Source of the DNA: Sphingomonas trueperi
GTDB lineage: Bacteria > Pseudomonadota > Alphaproteobacteria > Sphingomonadales > Sphingomonadaceae
NCBI RefSeq assembly: GCF_011927635.1
Contig: NZ_JAATJB010000017.1
Location: forward strand, 1-62,130
DNA length: 62,130 nucleotides
Reading direction: 5' to 3'
Positions 15,021-24,480 of the stretch are shown here, one piece after another. The notes under the pieces are model-generated. The model did not search any database. It was not told the origin of the DNA and saw only the letters and a program-made list of their open reading frames with translations. The first letter of the stretch is position 1. Each line of letters starts with the position of its first letter. Both the position numbers and the translations under genes were made by a program.

Positions 15021-15482
15021 CTACTTCAACCGCTCGGTCTGGTACCGCGTGCCGTCCTTGCGGAAATAGCCTTCGGGCGTGAATACCATGTCGATGTCGG
15101 GATAGTCCCCGCTCCCGCGCGGCCCCGCCCCGATCGCCAGGAACACGGCGTCAGCGTCCGACCGGTTCTGCAGATGATGCCCATCGGCCACCCCGGCCGG
15201 GAACGCCGCGCAGTCGCCGGCACGCAGCAGCGTCTCGCCGCCATCCTCCACCAGCACCGCCTCGCCCGCCAGCATCACGACGAACTCGTCCTCCTGATCG
15301 TGCCAGTGGCGCTGCGACGACCAGGCGCCGGGCTTGAGCACGACATGGCTCACCCCCATCGCCGTCAGCCCGCTTGGCGGCGCCAGCCTGCGATACCAGC
15401 GGCCTGCCACCGGCGCGTCGAACGGTGGCGGATAGCCGGTGGCATTCGTCTGCGGGATTGTATCCAGGTCCAGCTTGGGCAA
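15021..15482 (-). CDS. Cupin-domain protein
   Basis: The product has 153 residues. A single conserved cupin barrel carries the metal motif 1 HWHDQEDEFVVMLAGEAVLV (two His and a Glu), followed by LRAGDCAAFPAGVADGHHL (motif 2 with His). GYFRKDGTRYQT closes the protein. Cupins of this size are often sugar-processing enzymes or ligand-binding proteins; the specific role is not recognisable. It is divergent from dapE with only 29 bp between the starts, so the two promoters must overlap. Confidence 0.85.
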   Translation of the reverse strand: MPKLDLDTIPQTNATGYPPPFDAPVAGRWYRRLAPPSGLTAMGVSHVVLKPGAWSSQRHWHDQEDEFVVMLAGEAVLVEDGGETLLRAGDCAAFPAGVADGHHLQNRSDADAVFLAIGAGPRGSGDYPDIDMVFTPEGYFRKDGTRYQTERLK

Positions 15483-15511
15483 TGTCGCCTCCCTTGTGTT
15501 TGGGAGGTAGT

Positions 15512-16624
15512 GTGCCGGACGTCGTCGAACTCACCAAGGCCCTGATCGGCGCCGAAAGCGTCACGCCCGCGCGCGGCAGCGTGTTCGACGTGCTCGAGCA
15601 GGCGCTCCTGCCCCTCGGCTTCCGCGTCGAGCGCTTCGTCGAGGGCGAGGCGCCCGACGGCCCGGTCGAGAACCTGCTCGCGGTGCGTGGGCACGGCGGC
15701 CCGCACCTCGCCTTTGCCGGCCATCTCGACGTCGTGCCGCCCGGCGAGGGCTGGACCAGCGGCGCCTTCGCCCCCGAGATCCGCGGCGACCTGCTCTATG
15801 GCCGCGGCGCCGTCGACATGAAGGGCGCGATCGCCGCATTCGTCGCCGCCGCCGCGCAGGTGCCCGCACGCGGCACCACCAGCCTGATCATCACCGGCGA
15901 CGAGGAAGGCCCCGCCACCTATGGCACGCCCAAGCTGATCGAACGCATGGCCGAGCGCGGCCTCGTCCCCGATTGCTGCGTCGTCGGCGAGCCTACCTCG
16001 GCGCAGCGGCTGGGTGACACGATCAAGATCGGCCGACGCGGCTCGACGGTGATCGACATCGCGGTGATCGGCCGCCAGGGACACGTCGCCTACCCCCACC
16101 TCGCCGACAATCCGGTCCCCCGCCTCGTCCACGCGCTGGCCGAGATCGACGCGATCGTGCTGGACGAGGGCAATGCCTGGTTCCAGCCCTCCAACATCGA
16201 GGTGATCGACTTGGGCGTCGGCAACAAGGCGACCAACGTCATCCCCGCCCGCGCCGCCGCGCGCATCAGCATCCGCTTCAACGACCAGCAACGCGGCCCC
16301 GATCTGATCGACCGCATCCGCGAGGTGGTCGCCCGCCACGCCCCCCATGCCGAAGTGACCGGCCGCGTCTATGGCGAGGCGTTCCTCACCGAGCCCGGCC
16401 CGCTTTCGGAGCTGGTCAGCGGCGCGATCCGCGACGTGCTGGGGGTGGACGCCGAACTGTCGACCACCGGCGGCACCTCGGACGCGCGCTTCCTTTCGCG
16501 CGTCTGCCCGGTGGTGGAATTCGGCCTGCTCAACGCAACGATGCACAAGCTCGACGAAGCGGTGGCGCTCGCCGACCTGCGCGCGCTGACGGAGGTCTAT
16601 GTGGAAATCTTGCGGCGGGTCTGA
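15512..16624 (+). CDS. dapE: Succinyl-diaminopimelate desuccinylase
   Basis: The product has 370 residues from GTG 15512 with GGGAGG about 4 nt upstream. M20 peptidase landmarks: FAGHLDVVPPGEGW (metal His/Asp), LYGRGAVDMKGAIAAF (bridging Asp), TGDEEGPATYGT (catalytic Glu and metal Glu), VGEPTSAQRLGDTIKIGRRG, and the C-terminal metal His within LLNATMHKLDEAV. It hydrolyses N-succinyl-LL-diaminopimelate in the lysine/diaminopimelate pathway that feeds peptidoglycan. It converges with a GGDEF-EAL gene five bases downstream. Confidence 0.95.
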   Translation: MPDVVELTKALIGAESVTPARGSVFDVLEQALLPLGFRVERFVEGEAPDGPVENLLAVRGHGGPHLAFAGHLDVVPPGEGWTSGAFAPEIRGDLLYGRGAVDMKGAIAAFVAAAAQVPARGTTSLIITGDEEGPATYGTPKLIERMAERGLVPDCCVVGEPTSAQRLGDTIKIGRRGSTVIDIAVIGRQGHVAYPHLADNPVPRLVHALAEIDAIVLDEGNAWFQPSNIEVIDLGVGNKATNVIPARAAARISIRFNDQQRGPDLIDRIREVVARHAPHAEVTGRVYGEAFLTEPGPLSELVSGAIRDVLGVDAELSTTGGTSDARFLSRVCPVVEFGLLNATMHKLDEAVALADLRALTEVYVEILRRV

Positions 16625-16628
16625 CGGG

Positions 16629-18278
16629 TCAGGCGGTAGCGCGGCGCGGCGCCATGTCCTGCGCCCAGGCGAGGAAGTCCGCCTCGCCCATCGGCGCGCC
16701 GATCGCATAGCCCTGCAGCACGTCGCAGCCAATCACCCGCAACACCGCGGCCTGGGCCTCGCTCTCGATGCCCTCGGCCACGGCCTCGCAGCCGATTCCG
16801 TGGACGAGGCCGATCACCGCCTGCGCGACGGCGCGTGCCTCCGGATTGGTCGCGACATGCTCGATCAGGCTGCGGTCGAGCTTCACCCGGTCGATCGGCA
16901 GCCGCCGCAGCCGCGCGAGGTTCGAATAGCCGGTGCCGAAATCATCGACCGCGATCGTGGCGCCGGCCGAACGCAGCGTCGCGATCGCGCGCAGCACGTC
17001 CTCCGAGCAGTGCATCGCCAGCGTCTCGCTGATCTCCAGTTCGAGCAACCGGGCGGGCGCCTGCGCAGCCAGCATCGCCGCGCGGAGGTGGCGGAAGAAG
17101 CTGGCATGATCGATCTGACGCTGGCTGACATTGACCGCCAGCCGCTGCTCGATGCCGAGCCGGGCCCAGCGCGCGATGGTGTTCGCCACCGTCGCCACCA
17201 CCCAGTCGCCGATCTCGACGATCAGCCCGGTCTCCTCGGCGCGCTGCAGGAACGAGCCCGGCAGCTTGGTGCCGTCCGGATGCTGCCAGCGCAGCAGCGC
17301 CTCGGCGCCGACGATGGCACCGCTGCTCGCCGAGACCTGCGGCTGGAAGACCAGCGCGAATTCGTCATGCTCGATGGCGGCGCGGAGTTCGGTCTCCAGC
17401 CGGGCCCGCGCGATCATCTGCGCGGCGAGGCCGTCGCTGAAGGTTTCGACCCGGCCGCGGCCCTGGGTCTTGGCCTGGTACATCGCCGCATCGGCGGCAC
17501 CCATCAGCTCGTGCAGCGTCACGCCGTGATCGGGATAGAGCGCCAGCCCGACCGACGCCCCGATGCAGACCTGCTGGCCGGCAAGGTCGAACGGCTCGGA
17601 CAGCGCGTCCAGCACCTTCGCGCCCACCCGCTCGCGCGCCTGGGGATCGGGCAGATCGGCGAAGAACAGGGTGAACTCGTCGCCGGCGAGGCGGCCGATC
17701 AGCGGCGTCTCGCCATGGTTGAACGCGGCGCACTGGTCGCCCACGGCGCGCAGCCGGTTGGCGACCATGCCAAGCAGCACGTCGCCTACCGCATGGCCCA
17801 ACGTGTCGTTGACCGCCTTGAAGCGATCGAGATCGATGAAGAACAGCACCGCGCGTGCTTCCGCGTGCGCGTCTTCGAGCATCCGCTCGGCACTGCGACG
17901 GAAATGCGGGCGGTTGGCGAGGCCGGTCACCGTATCGAACATGGCGAGCCGGTGCACGCTCTCCAGATTACCGCGCAGCTTGAGGAACAGCTCGTCCATC
18001 GACTCGGCGAGGCGCGGGGCGCCTTGTGCGAGCGCGATCGGCAGCGGGCTTTCGAGGTCGCCCAGCGCGGCGGCATGCAACCGATCGACCGCGGCTGTGA
18101 GAGCGGCGTTGCGGCGCGGCTGGAGCAGGACCAGCACGGCGAGAACGGTGAGAACGACCAGCGGCACGGCCAGCGCGACCGCGACGCCCAGCACGTTCAG
18201 CGTCGCGCCGGCCGCCCATGCGGCACCGACGAGCAGGCAGGCTGCAAGCGCAGCCGCGCCTGCCACTCCCCTTCCCAT
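16629..18278 (-). CDS. GGDEF-EAL protein (diguanylate cyclase/phosphodiesterase)
   Basis: The product has 549 residues from ATG 18278, with GGGGGAGCG upstream. Two N-terminal hydrophobic segments (AALAACLLVGAAWA; VALAVPLVVLTVLAVLVLL) anchor it. The GGDEF domain (about residues 120-280) shows FFIDLDRFKAVNDTLGHAVG and the signature RLAGDEFTLFF, i.e. AGDEF in place of GGDEF, a variant that can be active. The EAL domain (about 290-545) has AEALLRWQHPDG, ELEISET, VDDFGTGYSNLARL, EGIE and QGYAIGAP, all key metal ligands retained, so c-di-GMP hydrolysis is likely. No sensory domain other than the membrane helices is visible. Confidence 0.93.
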   Translation of the reverse strand: MGRGVAGAAALAACLLVGAAWAAGATLNVLGVAVALAVPLVVLTVLAVLVLLQPRRNAALTAAVDRLHAAALGDLESPLPIALAQGAPRLAESMDELFLKLRGNLESVHRLAMFDTVTGLANRPHFRRSAERMLEDAHAEARAVLFFIDLDRFKAVNDTLGHAVGDVLLGMVANRLRAVGDQCAAFNHGETPLIGRLAGDEFTLFFADLPDPQARERVGAKVLDALSEPFDLAGQQVCIGASVGLALYPDHGVTLHELMGAADAAMYQAKTQGRGRVETFSDGLAAQMIARARLETELRAAIEHDEFALVFQPQVSASSGAIVGAEALLRWQHPDGTKLPGSFLQRAEETGLIVEIGDWVVATVANTIARWARLGIEQRLAVNVSQRQIDHASFFRHLRAAMLAAQAPARLLELEISETLAMHCSEDVLRAIATLRSAGATIAVDDFGTGYSNLARLRRLPIDRVKLDRSLIEHVATNPEARAVAQAVIGLVHGIGCEAVAEGIESEAQAAVLRVIGCDVLQGYAIGAPMGEADFLAWAQDMAPRRATA

Positions 18279-18392
18279 GCCTCGCTCCCCCCAGCGCATT
18301 GCCGATCGACGCTCCAAAAGATCCCCAGCGGCACCGACAGTAGATGGCGCCGCTGTAGACTTCGCATGCATTAGTTAAGAAATTCAGGACTT

Positions 18393-18998
18393 CTACAAAG
18401 ACCGGGGGCGCCGCAACACAATGTACAGCGCGCCTGCGCCGCCGTGGCGCGGATGCGCCTGACGTACCGCGGCAATTTTGTCCGAATGCCGCGAAGCCGC
18501 CAACCAGTCCCCCACCGCCGCCCGAATGGCGCCGCGGGCGTGCGGCCGCTCCGACTCGGGGCGCGGCGGCTTGCCGGTGACCAGCAACAACACGCGGTCA
18601 CCGCGTGCGATTGCCTGGGCGAGCCCCGCATCGAGTCGATCATAGGCGGCGTGGAGATTGTGCCCGTGCAGGTCGATCGAGCTTTCCGGCGCCACCAGCC
18701 CGCGGGAGAGCCGGCGGTCCCAGCTCGCGTCGAGCGTGCGACGCTCGTGCGTGTCGGGCATCGGCGTCGAGAGGGTAATCGCCGGGCGGGCCGGCCTTGT
18801 CGGCGTGAGCTTGCCGATCGGTATGACGAGCGGCGCGCGGGCCGGCCGGGCAACGGGTTGCGGCACCGGTGCCGGTGCCGGCTCGGGCGCCAGTCGCTTG
18901 GGCGCGGTGCGGACATGGAGCGGCGTGACGCTCGCAATCACCTTCTGCCACAGCGCCGCTTCCTCGGGCGCCAGATCGCGGCGCCCGCGCCCGCTCAT
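18393..18998 (-). CDS. Smr-domain protein
   Basis: The product has 201 residues. Residues 1-100 are Pro/Ala/Arg-rich and likely disordered; the C-terminal Smr domain (about 108-195) has SSIDLHGHNLHAAYDRLDAG (DLHG signature), LLLVTGKPP (TGKG-like) and HGGAGALYIVLRR. Smr domains act as nucleases on DNA or on colliding ribosomes' mRNA. The TGKG loop reads TGKP here. The start codon overlaps the mltA stop (ATGA), indicating translational coupling; this mltA-Smr pairing is common in alphaproteobacteria. Confidence 0.88.
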   Translation of the reverse strand: MSGRGRRDLAPEEAALWQKVIASVTPLHVRTAPKRLAPEPAPAPVPQPVARPARAPLVIPIGKLTPTRPARPAITLSTPMPDTHERRTLDASWDRRLSRGLVAPESSIDLHGHNLHAAYDRLDAGLAQAIARGDRVLLLVTGKPPRPESERPHARGAIRAAVGDWLAASRHSDKIAAVRQAHPRHGGAGALYIVLRRPRSL

Positions 18999-20332
18999 GG
19001 CTGAGGAATCGTAGGCTGGGGAGGTACAGGCTGCGACGTAACCGTCTGAGTTGCGTTCAGCCGGGCAAGCGTGCCCTTGGGGAGCAGCAGCCAAGCGGTA
19101 CCGCGCGCGGCCATGCCACCGGCGATCGCGCGCGCATCGTCGCCCGCGCCCCAGAAGGTATCGACGCGGTTGGCGCCCTTGATCGCGCCGCCGGTATCCT
19201 GCGCCACCCACAGCCCGGTGGCATCGGTGCGGTCCATCGACAGGAACAGCGGCGCGCCGAGCGGGATGAACTTCGGGTCCGCGGCAACGCTGGTCCAGCC
19301 GGCGACAGGATAGCCCATCGCGCCGAGCGGCCCCGCGCCGTTCAGTTCCTTGAAGAAGACGAAGCTCTTGTTCTCGCGCATGATTGCGCGTCCTTCTTCC
19401 GGGTGCTCGCGCAGCCAGGCGACGATGCCCTGCATCGAGGTCTGGCCGGGGCCGAGCAGCCCGCGGTCCTTCATCAGCTTGCCGATGCCGGTATAGTCGC
19501 GACCGTTTTGCCCGGCATAGCCGATGCGCACCACCTGCCCGTCCGGCCCCTTGAGCCGGCCCGAGCCCTGCACCTGCAGGAAGAACATCTCGATCGGATC
19601 GGCCGCCCAGGCGACCACGGGGGCATGCCCTTCCAGCGCGCCCTGCTCGATCTGGGTGCGGTCGTAATAGGGGACGAACTGGCGGCCATCGACGCGGCCG
19701 CGAATCTTCTTGCCCTTCAGCGCATCGGAAAAGAGCCCGAGATCGACCTCGATCAGATTGTCGGGGACGCCGTACACGGGCACGTCATAGCCCGCGCGCC
19801 GCGTCCGCACGCCGGCGATCTCGGGCTCGTAATAACCGGTGGCGAAGGCGGCGCCATTGCCGACCTGCACCGTCTCGAACCATTGGGCGAAGAAGGGCGC
19901 GGCGTCGCCCGACCAGCTCGCCGCGGCGGCGCAGGCATTGGTCCAGTCGGTGCCGGTGGTCAGGCCCGAGGTGTCGGTCCGGCGCAGCAGCCCCGGGCAG
20001 CTGAGCTTGAACGCGGCGAGCGCGCGCTTGGCATTGTCGGAGGTGATCGGCAGGTTTTCGATCGCCGGACCGGCGACCAGCCCGGCCATCGCCGCGGTGG
20101 TCGCGCCGGTCACAACGGGTGCGGCCGGCATTGCGGGCAGCGGCGTCGCGGCGATCAGCTGGCGCGCGGGAAGATTGGCGGGCGTCTCGGGCAGCGCGGC
20201 GCCCGGGCGCGGACGCTCGGGCGCAGGTTCCGGGCGGACCGGCGCGGGCCGCGTGCCCGCCTCCGGGGGAACGATGCCGCTCGAACATGCGCCGAGCAGC
20301 CCCGCGAGCGCCAATCCCCCGATAATCCGCAT
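18995..20332 (-). CDS. mltA: Membrane-bound lytic murein transglycosylase A
   Basis: The product has 445 residues. The N-terminus MRIIGGLALAGLLGACSSG is a lipoprotein signal with Cys16 as the lipidated residue. A proline-rich linker (to about residue 90) precedes the MltA barrel (GNGAAFATGYYEPEIAGVRT, VQGSGRLKGPDG) and the 3D domain (GLWVAQDTGGAIKGANRVDT) that contains the catalytic Asp region. It cleaves peptidoglycan glycan strands to 1,6-anhydromuropeptides at the outer membrane. It lies in an operon with the Tim44-like gene upstream (8 bp) and the Smr gene downstream (overlapping). Confidence 0.95.
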   Translation of the reverse strand: MRIIGGLALAGLLGACSSGIVPPEAGTRPAPVRPEPAPERPRPGAALPETPANLPARQLIAATPLPAMPAAPVVTGATTAAMAGLVAGPAIENLPITSDNAKRALAAFKLSCPGLLRRTDTSGLTTGTDWTNACAAAASWSGDAAPFFAQWFETVQVGNGAAFATGYYEPEIAGVRTRRAGYDVPVYGVPDNLIEVDLGLFSDALKGKKIRGRVDGRQFVPYYDRTQIEQGALEGHAPVVAWAADPIEMFFLQVQGSGRLKGPDGQVVRIGYAGQNGRDYTGIGKLMKDRGLLGPGQTSMQGIVAWLREHPEEGRAIMRENKSFVFFKELNGAGPLGAMGYPVAGWTSVAADPKFIPLGAPLFLSMDRTDATGLWVAQDTGGAIKGANRVDTFWGAGDDARAIAGGMAARGTAWLLLPKGTLARLNATQTVTSQPVPPQPTIPQP

Positions 20333-20340
20333 AGCGCCTC

Positions 20341-20985
20341 TCAGGCTTCGTCAGTCTCGACCAGCTTCCAGTTCGGATCATCGCTGCGCAGCTTGCGAGC
20401 GAACGTCCAGACGTCGTGGGTGGTCACCGCATCGCTCAGCGAGCCGGCGATCACGTTGCCCTCGGCATCGCGGGTCACCGCAACGATATCGGCATCGAAG
20501 CGCACGGTGACGCGAGCCACCTTGTTCTCCACGCCGGCCTCGGAAATGGTCGCGCGCTCGATCGAGACCAGGCGGTTGTCGAGCACCTCGCCGGTCACCT
20601 TGCGATCGGCGATCGCCTGTTCGAACGCGGCGCGCACCTCGTCATCGACCAGGAAACGCAGGGTTTCCTCGTCGCCCTTCCAAAAGGCTTCGAGCACCAT
20701 GCGATAGGCCGACTTGGCGCCTTCGAGGAACTTGGCGACGTCGAAGCTCGAGTCCGCCGCGACCACGGCGCGCAGGCCGGTCTCGGCACCCGAGTCGATC
20801 GTGCGATTCGCCGAGTCGCGGACCTCGGGCAGCGCCTCGATCGTCCGCGTTACGGGCGGCGCGGCGACGCGCTCCTCGGCGGGCTTGGGCAGCGGCTGCT
20901 CATGCCCGGTACGCTTGCCGAGTACCGCATACAGCCGAAGCGCCAGGAAACCGGCCACCATCGCGAACAGAATGACGTAGAACAC
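20341..20985 (-). CDS. Tim44/TimA-family putative adaptor protein
   Basis: The product has 214 residues. A single N-terminal membrane helix (FYVILFAMVAGFLALRLYAVLG) is followed by a linker and a Tim44-like domain (about residues 80-210) with FDVAKFLEGAKSAYRMVLEA and FWKGDEETLRFLVDDEV, then VRFDADIVAVTRD and the closing DVWTFARKL. In mitochondria Tim44 links the import channel to Hsp70; the bacterial protein TimA is proposed to aid envelope protein handling. Its position first in an operon with mltA and opposite secB fits an envelope role. Confidence 0.9.
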   Translation of the reverse strand: MFYVILFAMVAGFLALRLYAVLGKRTGHEQPLPKPAEERVAAPPVTRTIEALPEVRDSANRTIDSGAETGLRAVVAADSSFDVAKFLEGAKSAYRMVLEAFWKGDEETLRFLVDDEVRAAFEQAIADRKVTGEVLDNRLVSIERATISEAGVENKVARVTVRFDADIVAVTRDAEGNVIAGSLSDAVTTHDVWTFARKLRSDDPNWKLVETDEA

Positions 20986-21146
20986 TGGCCCTCCAAAGCC
21001 TCCGTCTCTAGTACATAGGCTTTCGTGCCGCCGGATTCAAACCGTACGATGGGCCGTACGATTGCGCCACCGGCACACGCCTGCTAGTCGCTGGCCCCGT
21101 AACGCGCCGAGGGCGCGAAATTCTCCTGCATAAAGAGGAAAGTTGG
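20986..21146. promoter_or_regulatory. Divergent control region between the Tim44-like gene and secB
   Basis: The 161-bp gap holds a close direct repeat, CCGTACGAT at 21043-21051 and CGTACGAT at 21056-21063, four bases apart, each containing the palindrome CGTACG. The ribosome site of secB (AAGAGGAAAG) lies just before its ATG. No clear promoter hexamers were chosen. Whether the repeat is an operator is unknown. Confidence 0.35.
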
Positions 21147-21650
21147 ATGGCCGAGAACGACATTTACGCCGGAATCGGCGCCGAAGGCGGCGCGGACGAT
21201 GCGCCCCAGGCGGGCGTGCTGTCGCAATATGTGAAGGATCTCTCCTTCGAGAATCCGAACGCACCGGCGATCTACCAGCAGCAGACCGCCCCGGCGATCG
21301 ACGTGCAGTTCAACATCGGCTCGAACAAGGTCGGTGACGACGTGTACGAAGTCGCGCTGAAGATCGAAGTCCGCGCCCAGGCCGGCGAGCAGGTCGCGTT
21401 CATCGTCGACCTCACCTATGCGGGCCTGTTCGCGCTCCGCAACATTCCGCAGGAAGCGCTCGATCCGTTCCTGCTCGGCGAAGCGCCGCGCATCCTGTTC
21501 CCCTTCGCCCGCCGCGTGCTGGCCGACCAGGTCCGCGACGGCGGCTTCCCGCCGCTGATGCTGGAGCCGATCGATTTCGCCGGCATCTACATGCAGCAGC
21601 GTGCCCAGCAGGAAGGCGCGATCGGCTTCGAAGAAGCCGGCCACGCCTGA
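21147..21650 (+). CDS. secB: Protein-export chaperone SecB
   Basis: The product has 167 residues. LSQYVKDLSFENPNAPAIYQ is the conserved SecB N-terminal strand; IDVQFNIGSNKVGDDVYEVA, VDLTYAGLFAL and LLGEAPRILFPFARRVLADQ with GFPPLMLEPIDFAGIY complete the fold. It forms a homotetramer that keeps preproteins unfolded and hands them to SecA. It is a single gene followed by a good intrinsic terminator. Confidence 0.97.
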   Translation: MAENDIYAGIGAEGGADDAPQAGVLSQYVKDLSFENPNAPAIYQQQTAPAIDVQFNIGSNKVGDDVYEVALKIEVRAQAGEQVAFIVDLTYAGLFALRNIPQEALDPFLLGEAPRILFPFARRVLADQVRDGGFPPLMLEPIDFAGIYMQQRAQQEGAIGFEEAGHA

Positions 21651-21671
21651 TCCGGGCTGCAGCCTGAGCAT

Positions 21672-21706
21672 GGGGGCGCGCCGCACGTCGGTGGCGCCCC
21701 CTTTTC
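21672..21706 (+). terminator. Intrinsic terminator after secB
   Basis: GGGGGCGC and GGCGCCCCC arms enclose a short loop and are followed by TTTTCTTTC. It separates secB from murJ, which begins 38 bp further on. Confidence 0.85.
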
Positions 21707-21743
21707 TTTCCAGGCCCTTTCTTTCTAGGACGGCGAAATCTCG

Positions 21744-23312
21744 ATGAAGCTTGTGCGCAGCCTGGGTTCGGTGGGCGGTCTCACGCTTGCCAGTCGCGTC
21801 CTTGCGCTGGTCCGCGATTCGCTCCAGGCGCGTTATGTCGGTGCCAATTTCGCATCCGACGCCTTCCTCGTCGCCTTCCGCCTGCCCAACATGTTCCGCG
21901 CCTTCTTCGCCGAGGGCGCGTTCGCATCGGCCTTCATCCCGATGTTCAACCAGAAGCTGGGCGTGAACGGCGAGCGCGGCGCGGCCTATGATTTCGCTGA
22001 GCGCACGCTTTCCGTCCTTTTCGTGGTCCTGCTCGCGCTGACGCTGGTCGCGCTCGCCGCCGCCTGGCCGCTCACCGCCGTGCTTTCGGGCGGGTTCGAG
22101 AAGCAGCACCCGACGGCGGAGCAGTTTGCCTTCGCGGTGCAGCTGTCGCGGATCACCATCCCCTATCTGATGCTGATCTGTCTCGCCTCGCTGCTCGGCG
22201 GCATCCTCAATTCGCTCGACAAGTTCTGGGTCAACGCCGCCGCGCCGATCCTGCTCAACATCGCGATGGTTACCGGGCTGTTCTTCTTCCACGGCACGCC
22301 GGAGGAAACCGCGCGGGTGCAGGCGATCGCGGTGCCGCTGGGCGGGCTGCTCCAGCTCGGCTGGCTGGCGGTCGCGTGCCGCGCGTCGGGCGTGTCGCTC
22401 CGCCCCCGCCTGCCCCGGATCGACGACGACGTCCGGCGGCTGATGAAGCTGATCCTGCCTGCCGCCGTGGGCGCGGGCGCGGTGCAGCTGAACCTCGTCA
22501 TCTCCACCGCGCTGTCGGGCAAGCTGCTCGGCGAGGGGTCGATTTCGTACATCTATTATGCCGATCGGCTGAACCAGCTGCCGCTGGGGATGATCGGCAT
22601 CGGCCTCGGCACCATCCTGCTCCCCACCGTCTCGCGGCTGCTCGGCGCGGGCAAGGAAGCAGAAGCGATGGAGACGCAGAACCGCGGCATGGAGCTGGCG
22701 CTGTTCCTCACCTTGCCCGCGATGGTCGCGCTGATCGTTTCCGCCGAACCGATCGTGCGCGGGCTGTTCCAGTACGGCCACTTCACGCCCGAGGACACGG
22801 TGAAGTGCGCCTGGGCACTGGCCGGCTTCTCGATTGGCCTGCCCTCCTACGTCCTCGTCAAGGTGCTGACCCCCGGCTTCTACGCCCGGCAGGATACCAA
22901 AACGCCGGTGCGCTTGGCGATGATCTCGGTCGCGGTGAACATCGCCGCCAATCTCGTGCTGATCCCGCTGATCGCGCATCTCGGGCCGCCGCTCGCCACC
23001 GCGCTCTCCTCCACCGTCAATGTGACGATGCTCTACCTCACGCTGCGCAAGCGCGGGCATTTCACCGTGGACGACCAACTCGCACGGCGGGTGCCGCGGC
23101 TCACGCTCGCGGCGATCCTGATGGGCGTGGCGCTCTGGGCGGGTGCCGGGCTGCTCGATCCCTGGCTGAACGGCCGGATCTGGGAGCGCTATACCGGGCT
23201 GGTGATCTTGGTCGGCGCAGGCTGCGCGATCTATGTCGCCGCCTGCTTCGCCACCCGCGCCTTCCTGCTGTCGGACCTCAAGGCACTGGTTCGCCGCCGC
23301 GCCGCGCGCTGA
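21744..23312 (+). CDS. murJ: Lipid II flippase MurJ (MviN family)
   Basis: The product has 522 residues with about 14 hydrophobic segments. SVGGLTLASRVLALVRDSLQ, DAFLVAFRLPNMFRAFFAEG and AFASAFIPMFNQKL are the signature N-terminal MurJ/MviN motifs containing the essential Arg residues, and QLPLGMIGIGLGTILLPTVS and LPSYVLVKVLTPGFYARQDT are conserved later motifs. It flips lipid II across the inner membrane for peptidoglycan synthesis. trpS follows after 137 bp in which no feature was recognised. Confidence 0.97.
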   Translation: MKLVRSLGSVGGLTLASRVLALVRDSLQARYVGANFASDAFLVAFRLPNMFRAFFAEGAFASAFIPMFNQKLGVNGERGAAYDFAERTLSVLFVVLLALTLVALAAAWPLTAVLSGGFEKQHPTAEQFAFAVQLSRITIPYLMLICLASLLGGILNSLDKFWVNAAAPILLNIAMVTGLFFFHGTPEETARVQAIAVPLGGLLQLGWLAVACRASGVSLRPRLPRIDDDVRRLMKLILPAAVGAGAVQLNLVISTALSGKLLGEGSISYIYYADRLNQLPLGMIGIGLGTILLPTVSRLLGAGKEAEAMETQNRGMELALFLTLPAMVALIVSAEPIVRGLFQYGHFTPEDTVKCAWALAGFSIGLPSYVLVKVLTPGFYARQDTKTPVRLAMISVAVNIAANLVLIPLIAHLGPPLATALSSTVNVTMLYLTLRKRGHFTVDDQLARRVPRLTLAAILMGVALWAGAGLLDPWLNGRIWERYTGLVILVGAGCAIYVAACFATRAFLLSDLKALVRRRAAR

Positions 23313-23449
23313 GCCCGGTTCCCCTCCGCCTCAAGCTGCTCTAGAGCCGCGGCGTCCTGGCAGATCGCGCGGCCGCAAGCACCCCCGCCGCCATGGACCC
23401 GCGGCCGGTCCAACGGCCGAACGGTCAACCGGGTGCGGAGTGAATATCA

Positions 23450-24454
23450 ATGCGCGTCGTCTCGGGCATCCAGACCACCGGCAACCTTCACCTCGGCAAT
23501 TATCTGGGCGCCATCAAGCAGTGGGTCGCGATGCAGGACTCCCTTGAAGAACATGGGGGCGAATGCCTGTTCTTCCTCGCCGATCTCCACGCCCTTACCG
23601 GCACCGTGACCCCGCAGGAACTCGCCAACTCGACAATCGAAATGGCCGCCACGCTGTTCGCCGCGGGGATCGACGACCGCTCGATCCTGTTCAACCAGGC
23701 GCGCGTCCCCGCCCATGCCGAGCTCTGCTGGATCCTCCAGGGCACCGCGCGGATGGGCTGGCTCAATCGCATGACCCAGTGGAAGGACAAGGCCGGCAAG
23801 AACCGCGACGGCGCCAGCGTCGGGCTGTTCACCTATCCGGTGCTCCAGGCAGCGGACATCTTGGTCTACCAGGCGACGCACGTCCCCGTCGGCGAGGACC
23901 AGAAGCAGCATCTGGAACTCACCCGCGACATCGCCACCAAGTTCAACCAGGATTTCGGCGTCGAGCTGTTCCCGCTGCCCGAGCCGCTGATCAGCAAGGC
24001 CGCGCCGCGGATCATGTCCCTGCGCGACGGCAATGCGAAGATGTCCAAGTCCGATCCCTCGGACCTCAGCCGCATCAACCTGATCGACGATAACGACACG
24101 ATCGCCGCCAAATGCCGCAAGGCCAAGACCGATCCCGAGCCGCTGCCGGACTCGTTCGATGCACTCGCCGACCGCCCCGAGGCGCGCAACCTGGTGACGA
24201 TCTTCGCGGCGCTGGCGGATCGCGATCCGCAATCGGTGGTGGAGGAATATGCCGGCCAGGGTTTCGGGGCATTCAAGCCGGCGCTCGCGGACCTGACGAT
24301 CTCGGTGCTCGGACCCATCCGCGAGCGGCTGACCGCATTGCTGGACGATCGTGCGGAGGTGGGCGCCAAGCTCGCCAAGGGCGCGTCGCGGGCGAGTGCG
24401 CTGGCGGCGCCGACGCTGAAGGCGGCGCAGCAGGCGGTCGGGCTGCAGGTGTAA
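23450..24454 (+). CDS. trpS: Tryptophanyl-tRNA synthetase
   Basis: The product has 334 residues. Class I synthetase motifs: GIQTTGNLHLGNYLGAIKQW contains the HxGN form of HIGH, and NAKMSKSDPSDLS is the KMSKS loop. LLYQ-type Trp-binding elements (YPVLQAADILVYQATHVPVG) and GEDQKQHLELTRDIA are typical of bacterial TrpS. The murJ-trpS order is common in sphingomonads by recollection. Confidence 0.97.
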   Translation: MRVVSGIQTTGNLHLGNYLGAIKQWVAMQDSLEEHGGECLFFLADLHALTGTVTPQELANSTIEMAATLFAAGIDDRSILFNQARVPAHAELCWILQGTARMGWLNRMTQWKDKAGKNRDGASVGLFTYPVLQAADILVYQATHVPVGEDQKQHLELTRDIATKFNQDFGVELFPLPEPLISKAAPRIMSLRDGNAKMSKSDPSDLSRINLIDDNDTIAAKCRKAKTDPEPLPDSFDALADRPEARNLVTIFAALADRDPQSVVEEYAGQGFGAFKPALADLTISVLGPIRERLTALLDDRAEVGAKLAKGASRASALAAPTLKAAQQAVGLQV

Positions 24455-24480
24455 CGGAGTTCTTTTGATCAACCTATAAA

